Of a DNA stretch of 64,000 nucleotides, positions 1 to 7,843 are shown piece by piece; the stretch's first letter is position 1, and each line of letters begins with the position of its first letter. Source of the stretch: Bradyrhizobium tropiciagri. Its GTDB lineage: Bacteria > Pseudomonadota > Alphaproteobacteria > Rhizobiales > Xanthobacteraceae. A model generated the notes under the pieces. That model was given only the letters and a program-made list of their open reading frames with translations, was not told where the DNA came from and made no database searches. The position numbers and the translations under genes were made by a program. The DNA is taken from contig NZ_JAFCKF010000007.1 of the NCBI RefSeq assembly GCF_018130545.1, positions 372,001 through 436,000 of the forward strand, written 5' to 3'.

Positions 1-261
1 GGTGCGGGACGCGAGGTGGCCGACACCCGCGATCTTTCCGGATTGCATCTCCGCCAATACGCGCATGTCGATGCCTGCGCAGAAGCCCGGCCCCTCCCCG
101 GACAGCACTACGGCGCGCACTCCGTGCGCCCCCTTCAATGTCTCTCCAGCCTCGATCAGCGCATCGAACATTGCACCATCCAGCGCGTTGCGCTTCTCGC
201 TTCGGGACAGCCGCACCTCCGCGATCCCAGCATTGATTTCGATGCGAACTCGTTCACTCAT
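1..261 (-). CDS. Enoyl-CoA hydratase/isomerase family protein, N-terminal part (cut by window edge)
   Basis: The reading frame starts with ATG at 261 and runs off the left edge with no stop, giving the first 87 residues. It opens MSERVRIEINAGIAEVRLSR, then SEKRNALDGAMFDAL and an oxyanion-hole-type segment VVLSGEGPGFCAGIDMR, which is the crotonase-fold signature. Members hydrate or isomerise enoyl-CoA thioesters in beta-oxidation. A perfect 16-bp palindrome lies about 85 bp upstream and is a likely operator, so this gene probably heads or belongs to a further catabolic operon outside the window. The exact substrate cannot be read from this fragment. Confidence 0.85.
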   Translation of the reverse strand, partial: MSERVRIEINAGIAEVRLSRSEKRNALDGAMFDALIEAGETLKGAHGVRAVVLSGEGPGFCAGIDMRVLAEMQSGKIAGVGHLASRT

Positions 262-343
262 GGCAACCCCTCAAGATTGCAAAACGATGTCATAACTCTC
301 TTTGCGGGTTATCACGCACGAGGGCTCTGAGCGTCGATTAGCA

Positions 344-359
344 GACCGACGCGTCGGTC
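344..359. promoter_or_regulatory. Palindromic operator (GACCGACGCGTCGGTC)
   Basis: A perfect 16-bp inverted repeat lies in the leader of the enoyl-CoA hydratase gene that starts at 261. Its core ACCGACGCGTCGG (345-357) recurs exactly at 23217-23229, in front of an acyl-CoA dehydrogenase gene. The size and symmetry fit a TetR-family operator, and two paralogous TetR genes lie nearby (1219 and 6198). Binding is inferred. Confidence 0.6.
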
Positions 360-483
360 GATTAATGGGAAATACTTGATCTATAGGGATGTGTCAACTT
401 AAAGTCTGCTCGATCAGAATTGAACCCGCAAGATTGGCCTCACGCCGAAGCATCGCGATAAGCCGGTTACGCGCCCAATAGTT

Positions 484-1165
484 CAGCGTTGCCCAGGCGA
501 TGGTTTTGTCCGACGGAACGTCATCGATCTGCCGCGCACTACCACCCTGGACCGCAAGCGGCTTGCGACCGCGCAGCGGGCGGTCGCCAGGCGGCAGAAG
601 GGCTCGCGCAACCGCGAAAAGGCGAAACGCAGAGTGGCCAGGCTGCAGGCCAGATACGCCAGTCGCAGGAGGGACGCGGCGCACAAGGCAACCACGACCA
701 TTGCCAAGAACCACGGAGTGGTCGCCATCGAGGACCTGAAGGTAAAGCAGATGACCAGGACCGGACGCGGCACGGTCGAAGCGCCAGGGGCGCTGGTCCA
801 GAAGTGGGCGAACGAGAACCGGTGGGGGTCTCGCCCCGAACGATCAGGACCTTGCTGGAGTACAAGGCGATCTGGTATGGCTCCCGGATCATTGTCGTCG
901 ATCCGGCACACACGTCGCAAACTTGCAGCGCCTGCGGCGCCGTCGATGCAGCGAGCCGCATAGCCGGTCCCGCTTCGTCTGCACCAGTTGCGGGACGATG
1001 TTCGATGCCGACGTGAACGCGGCGAAGAACATCCTCTCCATCGGCATCACCCCAACCGGAGGACCTTCGGGGATGGCCTGTGAATCGAGCCGGACTGCCG
1101 GCCGGAAGCAGGAAGAAGACGCCCGCGAGGGCGGAAGCTCAGCCTTCAGGGCCGAGAGTAGTCAC
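484..1165 (+). pseudogene. tnpB: Degenerate IS200/IS605-family TnpB (OrfB) nuclease gene with its right end
   Basis: This is a decayed RNA-guided nuclease gene of the IS605 type. Three reading frames together cover the C-terminal two thirds. The first (to about 830) carries the arginine/lysine-rich helical region and the RuvC-II-like VAIEDLKV. The second (about 830-960) has RTLLEYKAIWYGSRIIVVDP and the first zinc-ribbon pair CSACG. The third (about 960-1050) has CTSCGTMFDADVNAAKNIL, with the second zinc pair and the RuvC-III aspartate. At least two frameshifts and loss of the N-terminus, including RuvC-I, make it inactive. The 3' end runs to the conserved right end GAGTAGTCAC. No tnpA partner is adjacent. 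Confidence 0.85.
1142..1165 (+). repeat. IS605-type right-end sequence, copy 1
   Basis: The sequence TTCAGGGCCGAGAGTAGTCA and the following C close the tnpB remnant. The same terminus recurs at 33121-33140 and, inverted and diverged, at 34456-34480. In this family the right end carries a subterminal hairpin, and the guide (omega) RNA usually ends here. The TetR gene begins only about 50 bp further on. Confidence 0.65.
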
Positions 1166-1218
1166 CAGCGCACTCGGCGCAACCAAGGCCAGGGATGTTT
1201 CTGCGGAACACGAAAATT

Positions 1219-2094
1219 ATGCGAAGCCCAAGGGCAGACGACTACGCCGAAAAGGTGAACTCGATCCTGGAAGCGGGAGCGGCGCGGTTTGCGGAGTTCG
1301 GGTATCCTTCCGTTAAGATGGAGGATATCTCCAACGCATGCAGGATAAAGAAGTCGACTCTTTATCACTACTTCCCGACGAAGGACGATCTGCTCTACGC
1401 GATCATCGACGAGCACATGGATAATGTACTGAACGGCGTTGAGGAAGTCGTCGGCCGGACCGGCAAGCCGGAAGATACGTTTCTGCAACTTCTGGAAGTC
1501 TACACTGTAAAATCATCGGAATCCCGCCGCAGACACATCGTCTCGATCAACGATCTCAAATTCCTCCCCCCAAAATATCAACGCGGACTACTTGAGCGTC
1601 AGAAGCGCGTCGTGACTTGCATCGCGAGTGCACTGCATCGCCTTAATACTGCTTATCCGCGCGAGCTGCTTAAATTCTACGCGATGCTATTAATCGGAAT
1701 GCTAAACTGGACGGACGTCTGGTACAGATCGTCGGGCCCCGTCATTCCGGCGGAACTGTGCGAAAGAGTCGCGAGGCTCTTCATCACCGAATTTCGGCTT
1801 CACCAATCGGACGGCGACCGCGCAGGACTGACCCGATTCTTGATGGCCGCTTCTGCCGAAGAGGCCACCGTTACGCTCTCTTTCGGTCAGATCTCAATGT
1901 TGATCAGCGAACCATTGCCGGAAGCCGCTGTAAGTTCGCCTTTTTGGTGGACAGACGAACGACTGAACGGAAGCTGCTCGCTGGTTGAATGCTGGCGCAG
2001 CGCAGGCTTCGAAATCGACATGGTCCACCCTGATTCGAAGAGCGGCGGTGTGCGTTTCCGGCGAAAGGCGGCACTGAATGCGCATGGCCGCTGA
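1219..2094 (+). CDS. TetR-family regulator fused to an additional C-terminal DUF7662-like domain
   Basis: Residues 1-60 form a TetR DNA-binding domain (RADDYAEKVNSILEAGAARF, then KSTLYHYFPTKDDLL), followed by a KstR2-like ligand domain to about residue 200 with the motif LLIGMLNWTDVWY. The protein is a paralogue of the TetR at 5545-6198, with RADDY near the start and the same NDxKFLP and NWTD segments. The last roughly 85 residues (LSFGQISMLI, EPLPEAA, FWW, CWRSAGFEID, GVRFRRK) are absent from that paralogue and resemble the small DUF7662-type domain. The ATG at 1219 matches the paralogue's start; an upstream ATG at 1195 is also in frame. It probably controls the CoA-ester genes here and senses an acyl-CoA intermediate (inference). 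Confidence 0.85.
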   Translation: MRSPRADDYAEKVNSILEAGAARFAEFGYPSVKMEDISNACRIKKSTLYHYFPTKDDLLYAIIDEHMDNVLNGVEEVVGRTGKPEDTFLQLLEVYTVKSSESRRRHIVSINDLKFLPPKYQRGLLERQKRVVTCIASALHRLNTAYPRELLKFYAMLLIGMLNWTDVWYRSSGPVIPAELCERVARLFITEFRLHQSDGDRAGLTRFLMAASAEEATVTLSFGQISMLISEPLPEAAVSSPFWWTDERLNGSCSLVECWRSAGFEIDMVHPDSKSGGVRFRRKAALNAHGR

Positions 2095-2211
2095 TCATCC
2101 GGAGCCACTCTGGGGACGACGAAACCGCTGCTGAGATAGATCGAACTGGAGTTCCGATCGATACAATTCCTTTATAGGCTCAAGGCTGTACGCACGCGCC
2201 CGTGGCGAAGA

Positions 2212-2769
2212 TCAGATTAGAAAGGAGATCGTGTAAATTGGCTTGTTGTTGTTGACGAGCACTACCTTCTTGTAGGCCATCTTCAGTTCGTCTTGCACTC
2301 TACGCAGCTGATAAACGCATCGAGCCGCCCACATTGTGTCGCCGCGGAGGTTCGTTTCGAATATCTGCGAATTGCAGGCAACGCCGATATCCGGCCCATT
2401 CGAATGCAGTAACTCAACATTTCCGATTATGCGCGCCAGTTGCGAGGGGGGCGTCTGGGAATGACGTCGGCCCGTCTTGAGCTGGCGTATACGTAATGCG
2501 ATGCGGGAACGATTGTCGTAAATCAGCGACATCTGCTGTTCCGGATCGGTGTCGGTACCGTTCGCCGGAACCCAGTATACTCCGTCATCGGTCCATAGAG
2601 CCTCCCATTCATCGTAATCGTGCGCGTCCTGGAAACGGGCTTCTCGATAGAGGAACTGGGTAACCTGGCGGTACAAATCGTGGTCGGGGTTCGCCGCATA
2701 GGCCAATCCCTTCCCCGTCCACTCCTTCAATATATCAGGTTGGACGGCAGCTTCGGCTTTTGCGTTCAT
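2212..2769 (-). CDS. Aromatic-ring-hydroxylating dioxygenase, beta (small) subunit
   Basis: This 185-residue protein has the NTF2/SnoaL-like fold of ring-hydroxylating dioxygenase small subunits: a helical start (YRQVTQFLYREARFQDAHDY), EALWTDDGVYWVPA, the conserved IYDNRSRIALRIRQL and R-rich strands near the C-terminus (YQLRRV). The beta subunit is structural, supporting the alpha3beta3 hexamer. It follows the alpha-subunit gene by one nucleotide, so the two are translated together. The substrate cannot be deduced from the small subunit. Confidence 0.92.
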   Translation of the reverse strand: MNAKAEAAVQPDILKEWTGKGLAYAANPDHDLYRQVTQFLYREARFQDAHDYDEWEALWTDDGVYWVPANGTDTDPEQQMSLIYDNRSRIALRIRQLKTGRRHSQTPPSQLARIIGNVELLHSNGPDIGVACNSQIFETNLRGDTMWAARCVYQLRRVQDELKMAYKKVVLVNNNKPIYTISFLI

Positions 2770-2770
2770 T

Positions 2771-4027
2771 TTAGTGCGCTTCCATCAGAGAACGATAATG
2801 CTTCCAGATTTCCCGCGATGGCAAGTCATCGGTGGAATGGCCTACTAACAGGCCGTCTTCATCACGTCGCTCACGGTGCTCGCCTCGCTTCAAATAGAGG
2901 TATTCGGGGGACCTGATTTCGAGGCCGCGTTGATTGCGCTCGTACATCTCCGTGTCGTCCGCCAGCAGGAAGCCAGCCGGACCGACAGAGCCCATGGTTT
3001 GCTGTCGGAGCCGACGATTGATCTCAGGCGAATCCTTGAACTGAATCGCGGTCACGTGCTGGATCGACTCGGTCGCAGAGACCGGCTGGATCACAAAGAT
3101 TTGGATCTCAGCGATGAACAGGTTGGGAAAGATCATGACGTGCGGCATTCCGTCGATCATGATCTGACGCGCCCGTTGCTCGCCGTAGGTCGAGTTCATT
3201 TGCGCCACGTAATCCGGCAGCTTTTCGGCCGTAGTTCCGAACCAGCTCATTGGCTCGTTGCGGCGACGAAACTCGGGCCGAGGATCGACCTCCGTATGAC
3301 CGTTGCCAAAGCTACGCGTAACTGCGACAGCGTCGGCGCCATACAGTGATCCGATTGCACTGTCGGAAACCGAGAAAATTGACGAGTGTACGAAGGCCGG
3401 ATGGTAACCGTCGCATTCGTTCTCAAGGATGAATTTCCAGTTCGCCCGGGTTCGGTGGCGCAAAAAGCCGGCGCTCAGGTTGAGTTCGCCGGTGGGCGAA
3501 TTATCGCAGGCTTGATCGAGCGTTCGAACTGCTCCGCCTAGATGCTCGCCAAGCGTCGGCCCATCGAGTGCCATGGAGGCGAAGACGAACCCGCGATAGA
3601 TTGCCACTCTCGGCACCTTGGAGAGGCCGAGCTTGGATTTGTCTGCGCCGTTGTAGCCCTCCGGAAATGCATAATTCATCAACGTCCCGTCGTTCGAGAA
3701 CGTCCAAGAATGGTAGGGGCAAGTGAATGAGGTGCGATTGCCCTTCTCCTGCACACAGACGGCGTTGCCCCGATGCGGACAGCGATTGAGCAACAGGTCG
3801 ATATCGCCTCTGCGGTTTCTCACCATCAAGACTGGCATCGGGCCGATCGACTTCGTTACGAAATCGTTCTTGTTGGGAACCTCGCTTTCGTGGCCAACAT
3901 AGACCCACGTCCTGAACCAGATCTTCTCGACTTCCTCCTTGAAGATCATCTCGTCATGGTAGAGCGACCCGTGGACCATGCCGGGTTGGATGAGATCATC
4001 CCATTGCTTGCGATGGTTAGTCTCCAT
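2771..4027 (-). CDS. Aromatic-ring-hydroxylating dioxygenase, alpha (large) subunit, Rieske type
   Basis: The 418-residue protein has an N-terminal Rieske [2Fe-2S] domain with C83-x-H85 (CPH) and C103-x2-H106 (CPYHSW), and a catalytic domain with the mononuclear iron motif D206-x2-H209-x4-H214 and a later acidic ligand region near ADDTEMYERNQRG. It inserts O2 into an aromatic or cyclic acid using electrons from a reductase. AGGAG precedes the ATG. The gene is divergent from the flavin reductase at 4224, with an operator-like repeat in its leader. No ferredoxin gene is seen, so the electron carrier must come from elsewhere or the reductase acts directly. The substrate is unknown; the size suits benzoate-, salicylate- or terpenoid-type oxygenases. 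Confidence 0.93.
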   Translation of the reverse strand: METNHRKQWDDLIQPGMVHGSLYHDEMIFKEEVEKIWFRTWVYVGHESEVPNKNDFVTKSIGPMPVLMVRNRRGDIDLLLNRCPHRGNAVCVQEKGNRTSFTCPYHSWTFSNDGTLMNYAFPEGYNGADKSKLGLSKVPRVAIYRGFVFASMALDGPTLGEHLGGAVRTLDQACDNSPTGELNLSAGFLRHRTRANWKFILENECDGYHPAFVHSSIFSVSDSAIGSLYGADAVAVTRSFGNGHTEVDPRPEFRRRNEPMSWFGTTAEKLPDYVAQMNSTYGEQRARQIMIDGMPHVMIFPNLFIAEIQIFVIQPVSATESIQHVTAIQFKDSPEINRRLRQQTMGSVGPAGFLLADDTEMYERNQRGLEIRSPEYLYLKRGEHRERRDEDGLLVGHSTDDLPSREIWKHYRSLMEAH

Positions 4028-4074
4028 TCCGCGCTCCTCGTATTCCCTGGGTCAAAACTGCGAGACCCCTTTAT

Positions 4075-4094
4075 AAAACCGGACAACCGGATTA
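4075..4094. promoter_or_regulatory. Operator-like repeat in the dioxygenase/reductase divergent region
   Basis: Read on the minus strand it is TAATCCGGTTGTCCGGTTTT. It matches 16 of 20 positions of the element at 20593-20612 (TAGTCCGGTCATCCGGTTTA), which precedes an enoyl-CoA hydratase. It lies 48-67 bp upstream of the dioxygenase alpha start, where a repressor would block transcription. Assignment to the TetR paralogues of this region is inference. Confidence 0.5.
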
Positions 4095-4150
4095 TAAAAA
4101 GGCCGACCCGGGTTGTCAATCCTGGGCGGTCCTTCCAGGACCTTTAATCA

Positions 4151-4179
4151 GCTAGGGGCCTGCGGGTTAGACCCCTAGC
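4151..4179. other. Stem-loop in the divergent intergenic region
   Basis: GCTAGGGG (4151-4158) pairs perfectly with CCCCTAGC (4172-4179) around a 13-base loop. It lies 45 bp before the TTG start of the reductase. There is no U tract, so it is not a typical intrinsic terminator; it may be a second protein-binding site or an mRNA leader hairpin. Confidence 0.4.
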
Positions 4180-4223
4180 CTTCAGCCCTGCAATTCCAGT
4201 GGCTTAGGTTAAGGAGAAGCGTT

Positions 4224-5435
4224 TTGAGCCGGACGATAATCGTTGGCGCGGGCCAGGCCGGCTTCGCTGTCGCGGCGCGGTTGCGGAGCAAGGGCTACGA
4301 GGGCGAAATCGCCCTTATTGGGGATGAACCCGATCCGCCCTATCAACGACCACCGCTATCGAAGAAATACCTCATGGGCGAGATGTCGCGCGATCGGCTC
4401 TATTTCCGGCCCCCGAGCTTTTATTCGCAAAACGCGATCGACCTTCGGACGGGAGTGGTCGTGCGATCGATCGATCGTCGCGACCGATCCATCCACATTG
4501 ACGGCGTGGCACTGCCCTACGAGACGCTTGTTATTGCGACGGGAGCGCGGCCGCGTCGGCTGCCCGCATCGATGGGAGGCGATCTTGGCAACGTGTATTA
4601 TGTGCGTACGCTGACGGACATCGACTTGGCGGCCCCCCAATTTCGACCCGGTGCTAGGCTGTTGATCGTTGGTGGCGGATACATCGGCCTGGAAACGGCC
4701 GCAGTTGCCGCGAGCGCCGGGCTCGAAGTGACGGTGATCGAAGCGAGCCCTCGTATCCTCCAACGTGTTGCATCATCGGAAACGGCTGCGTTCCTGAGGC
4801 GGATTCACCGCGAACGAGGCGTTCGGCTGATCGAAGGAACAGGATTGAAGCGGCTCCTGGGCGATGACCGGGCGGGCGTTGCCGAAACTGACGACGGCCA
4901 GCGACTAGAAACCGATTTCGTCATCGTCGGGATCGGGGTCGTTCCGGAAACCCGCCTTGCCGTCGCGGCGGGACTGACGGTCGATAATGGAATTCAGGTT
5001 GACACCCAAGGCCGTACGTCCGACCCTTCGATTTTTGCCGCCGGCGACTGCGCCTCGTTTCCACACTGCGGCGAGTATCTTCGACTGGAGAGCGTTCCGC
5101 ACGCAATCGATCAGGGAAATGCTGTCGCAGACGCCATCATGGGATCCTCGGCTTCCTACGCGGCAAGACCCTGGTTCTGGTCTGATCAGTACGATATCAA
5201 GCTGCAAATCGTAGGTTTGAATACCGGCTACGATCGCGTGATCGAGCGTGCCGGCGTGAGAGCAGGCACAGCATCATTCTGGTACTTTCGGGGACGGAAG
5301 TTACTCGCCGTCGACGCAGCCAATGATGCTCAGGCCTATGTTATGGGAAAGCGATGGATCGACGCAGGCCAATCGCCCGATCCGGATGACATCGCCGATC
5401 AATCGAGGCCACTGAAGGAGATCGCTGCACATTGA
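4224..5435 (+). CDS. FAD-dependent ferredoxin reductase of a Rieske oxygenase (BphA4-like)
   Basis: This 403-residue flavoprotein starts at TTG, chosen because AAGGAG stands just upstream. The FAD-binding VGAGQAGFAVAARLR is at the N-terminus, followed by PYQRPPLSK typical of rubredoxin/putidaredoxin reductases. A second dinucleotide fold, IVGGGYIGLETAA, lies near residue 150 for NAD(P)H, and the FAD-contacting FAAGDCASFP comes near residue 270. It would pass electrons from NAD(P)H to the ferredoxin or Rieske centre of the divergently encoded dioxygenase. The pairing is inferred from the divergent arrangement and shared intergenic region. Confidence 0.92.
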   Translation: MSRTIIVGAGQAGFAVAARLRSKGYEGEIALIGDEPDPPYQRPPLSKKYLMGEMSRDRLYFRPPSFYSQNAIDLRTGVVVRSIDRRDRSIHIDGVALPYETLVIATGARPRRLPASMGGDLGNVYYVRTLTDIDLAAPQFRPGARLLIVGGGYIGLETAAVAASAGLEVTVIEASPRILQRVASSETAAFLRRIHRERGVRLIEGTGLKRLLGDDRAGVAETDDGQRLETDFVIVGIGVVPETRLAVAAGLTVDNGIQVDTQGRTSDPSIFAAGDCASFPHCGEYLRLESVPHAIDQGNAVADAIMGSSASYAARPWFWSDQYDIKLQIVGLNTGYDRVIERAGVRAGTASFWYFRGRKLLAVDAANDAQAYVMGKRWIDAGQSPDPDDIADQSRPLKEIAAH

Positions 5436-5544
5436 GCCCTACGGCAAGCTGCCGCAGTCTAGGACAGCGATCATGCGATCGTCGGCAACTGCAACACGTG
5501 GAACTGCCGCCCGATCACGCGTCCGGTAGGACTCAAATCAGACC

Positions 5545-6198
5545 CTAGCTCGCGTCATCGGCGACAAGGTTGGTGCGCGAGCGGCGTCCAGGCATGCGGA
5601 GTTGCTCCGGTTTTTCGGCGAGAAATCCACGGAGGTACAATCGCGAGATTAGCTCGCAAAGCTCGTCCGGTTTGATTTTCCCCGACGGCTTGTACCAAAG
5701 GTCCGTCCAGTTGAGCATGCCCACAAGCAGCAACGCATAAGGCCCGTACACTTCTTCGGGAAGCCCCGGATTCAGCTCTCGCAGTAGCGCTCTAATGGTG
5801 TCCGTGACCCTACGTTCGAGATTTAGAATCTGCTTCTGTTTCGATGCCGGCAAAAATTTCACGTCATTCATAGCGCTTACATGACGCTGACGCGACTGAG
5901 CGGATTTCGTTACGAAGACCTCGACAAAGCGATAAAACCGCTGCTTCGGTGAACTCGCCTCATCGAATGCAGCTTCGATTTCGGCCAATAGTCGCTCCAG
6001 ATGCTCGCGCAGCAACGCCTGAAGCAGGTCGTCCTTGGTCGGGAAGTAGTGATACAACATCGACTTTGTTGCGCCACAAAGCTTCGCGACATCCTGCAAC
6101 TTCGCACTGGGATATCCGACCTTGGCGAAGAGCGATGCCGCGCTGTCCAAGATCGATTGATACTTTGCACCGTAGTCGTCTGCACGCACCCGTGGCAT
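5545..6198 (-). CDS. TetR-family transcriptional regulator (KstR2-like)
   Basis: The 217-residue protein has a TetR helix-turn-helix (KLQDVAKLCGATKSMLYHYF) and an all-helical ligand domain with NDVKFLPASKQKQ and LLVGMLNWTDLWY. The ATG at 6198 is preferred over the in-frame TTG at 6291 because it has an AGGA sequence upstream and aligns with the start of the paralogue at 1219. It is divergent from the metallo-hydrolase at 6717, and the palindrome CGACCGTCGGTCG (6346-6358) lies between them. It is probably a repressor responding to a CoA-thioester intermediate; autoregulation is likely but unproven. Confidence 0.9.
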   Translation of the reverse strand: MPRVRADDYGAKYQSILDSAASLFAKVGYPSAKLQDVAKLCGATKSMLYHYFPTKDDLLQALLREHLERLLAEIEAAFDEASSPKQRFYRFVEVFVTKSAQSRQRHVSAMNDVKFLPASKQKQILNLERRVTDTIRALLRELNPGLPEEVYGPYALLLVGMLNWTDLWYKPSGKIKPDELCELISRLYLRGFLAEKPEQLRMPGRRSRTNLVADDAS

Positions 6199-6345
6199 TC
6201 TTGATGTTCCTGTTTCCGTTGCGCTCGCCGCTCCGCGATCGCTCTCGCCTATAGTGGTCCTTCTGCGTGCCTCCGGCTCGTCAGCGTGCAACTATATCAC
6301 ATGCCCCTCCCTACACGATGCCCCCAAAGACAGTCTGCAGCCATT

Positions 6346-6358
6346 CGACCGTCGGTCG
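6346..6358. promoter_or_regulatory. Palindrome CGACCGTCGGTCG in the 6199-6716 intergenic region
   Basis: A perfect odd palindrome with half-site CGACCG lies about 150 bp upstream of the TetR start. Its half-site resembles the GACCGACG/CGTCGGTC operator at 344-359. The rest of this 518-base gap shows no convincing gene; an in-frame TTG at 6585 would add 44 low-quality residues to the downstream hydrolase and is not used. Confidence 0.45.
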
Positions 6359-6716
6359 AGAGCTTGGCGGAGGGGCCGCTCGAGCCGGGAACGGTACATC
6401 TCACCCGATTCTGCAATACGGCTCCATCGAAAACACGCATTGACATAGTCCGTCTCGTCGGTCTTACAATTCATTGCGAGATCAGGCGACCGGCCGACCG
6501 CCTTCGCCGTCGACGTATCGTCGTGACAATATTGGCTGAACGCTTGTTCCTTCTGAAGTCGGGACATCTCATTCAACCAGTTGTTTGAGCACGAAGGATC
6601 TCGGCTTCTATCCATCATTGGACCGGAATCGGTATGACGGTGCCTTGCACGTCCAGGACGCAATCGGCGGGTTAGACCGGGGGCCCGGCTGGGTCAAAAA
6701 CAACGAAGAGCACAGC

Positions 6717-7790
6717 ATGTCGATCGATGTCGTCAAGCCGGAAGCCAAACTGGCGTATCCGTTTCCCGAAGCGCCAAGTTCCGGACGGTTGATCGAGGTA
6801 CGCCCTGGTCTCCTGTGGCTTCGGCTCCCCCTACCCTTCAAGCTCGACCATGTGAACATCTACCTGATCCAGGACGGCGATGGATGGGTTATTGTCGACA
6901 CCGGCATATCGACGAACGAGGCAAGGGCTGTCTGGGACAGCTATTTCGCGGGCGCATTGGCCGGGCTGAAGATCACCAAAGTTCTCGTGACGCACTTCCA
7001 TCCCGATCACATCGGACTTGCCGGGTGGCTTTGCGACCGGTTTCAGGCGCGATTGCTAACCAGCCTGTCCAGCTACATGAGTTGCCGGGTCATTTCCCTA
7101 GACCCGCTGGCCTTCGAGTCACCGCGCAACGGGCTCTTCTACAGGAGCCACGGCATGGACGATGAAGCTGCGCAAACCGTCAGCACTCAGGGCCACGAAT
7201 ACCTGCGGCAGGTCGACCCGTTGCCCGACACGTTTCTGAGGCTGGTCACGGGTGACGCTCTGATGCTCGGCGACAGGACGTTTCGGGTCGTAACGGGAGA
7301 TGGCCACGTCGCGGAACAGGTCATGCTGTACTGCGAAGCCGAGAAAATCCTGCTCGCGGCCGATCAGGTGCTTGAGCATATCTCACCTAACGTGAGCGTG
7401 TGGGCAGGCGAGCCTGACGGAGATCCCCTCGGTCACTACCTCCGCAGCCTGCGATTGTTAATAAGCGATATCCCGGATGATGTTCTCGTCCTGCCGGGTC
7501 ACATGCGCCCGTTCTATGGGCTGCACACACGCGCGCAGGAACTGATCGCGCATCACGAGCTGCGCTGCGGGATCATTCTGGATGCATGCCGCGACGCAGA
7601 CCGTTCCGTGGCCGAGTTGGTGCCCCTGTTGTTCCAGCGCGCCTTGAACCCGCATCAGATGGGTTTCGCCTTCGCTGAGACCCTGGCGCATGCTAACCGC
7701 CTCGTCCGGCGAGGCGAACTCGACGTGCTGTCGCGGCAGGAGCGATTTCTGTTTCGTCTTGCGCGGCCGCGAGCTCAGCCAAACGCCTAG
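6717..7790 (+). CDS. Metallo-beta-lactamase-fold hydrolase
   Basis: The 357-residue protein has the MBL metal motif THFHPDHIG (H93, H95, D97, H98), an earlier IVDTGIS strand, a GDGHVAEQ segment carrying the next histidine and a later PGHMRPF histidine. The C-terminal roughly 90 helical residues resemble the thioesterase-like MBL branch (lactamase_B plus winged helix). Likely activity is thioester or lactone hydrolysis on a pathway intermediate (inference). ATG 6717 starts a normal-length protein. It is divergent from a TetR regulator and convergent with the CoA transferase ending at 7844. Confidence 0.85.
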   Translation: MSIDVVKPEAKLAYPFPEAPSSGRLIEVRPGLLWLRLPLPFKLDHVNIYLIQDGDGWVIVDTGISTNEARAVWDSYFAGALAGLKITKVLVTHFHPDHIGLAGWLCDRFQARLLTSLSSYMSCRVISLDPLAFESPRNGLFYRSHGMDDEAAQTVSTQGHEYLRQVDPLPDTFLRLVTGDALMLGDRTFRVVTGDGHVAEQVMLYCEAEKILLAADQVLEHISPNVSVWAGEPDGDPLGHYLRSLRLLISDIPDDVLVLPGHMRPFYGLHTRAQELIAHHELRCGIILDACRDADRSVAELVPLLFQRALNPHQMGFAFAETLAHANRLVRRGELDVLSRQERFLFRLARPRAQPNA

Positions 7791-7843
7791 CCTTGCCGTC
7801 GCGGCCGACGGGCTGAGCCTGGCGTTGGGCCGCAGGCCGCCCG

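Noticed and set aside
2139-2159. Inverted repeat GATCGAACT/AGTTCCGATC between convergent genes as a terminator
   Set aside because: One mismatch, a two-base loop and no U tract; not distinctive enough to call.
6585-6716. Extension of the metallo-hydrolase to the TTG at 6585
   Set aside because: The added 44 residues have no similarity to the family, and ATG 6717 gives the usual length.
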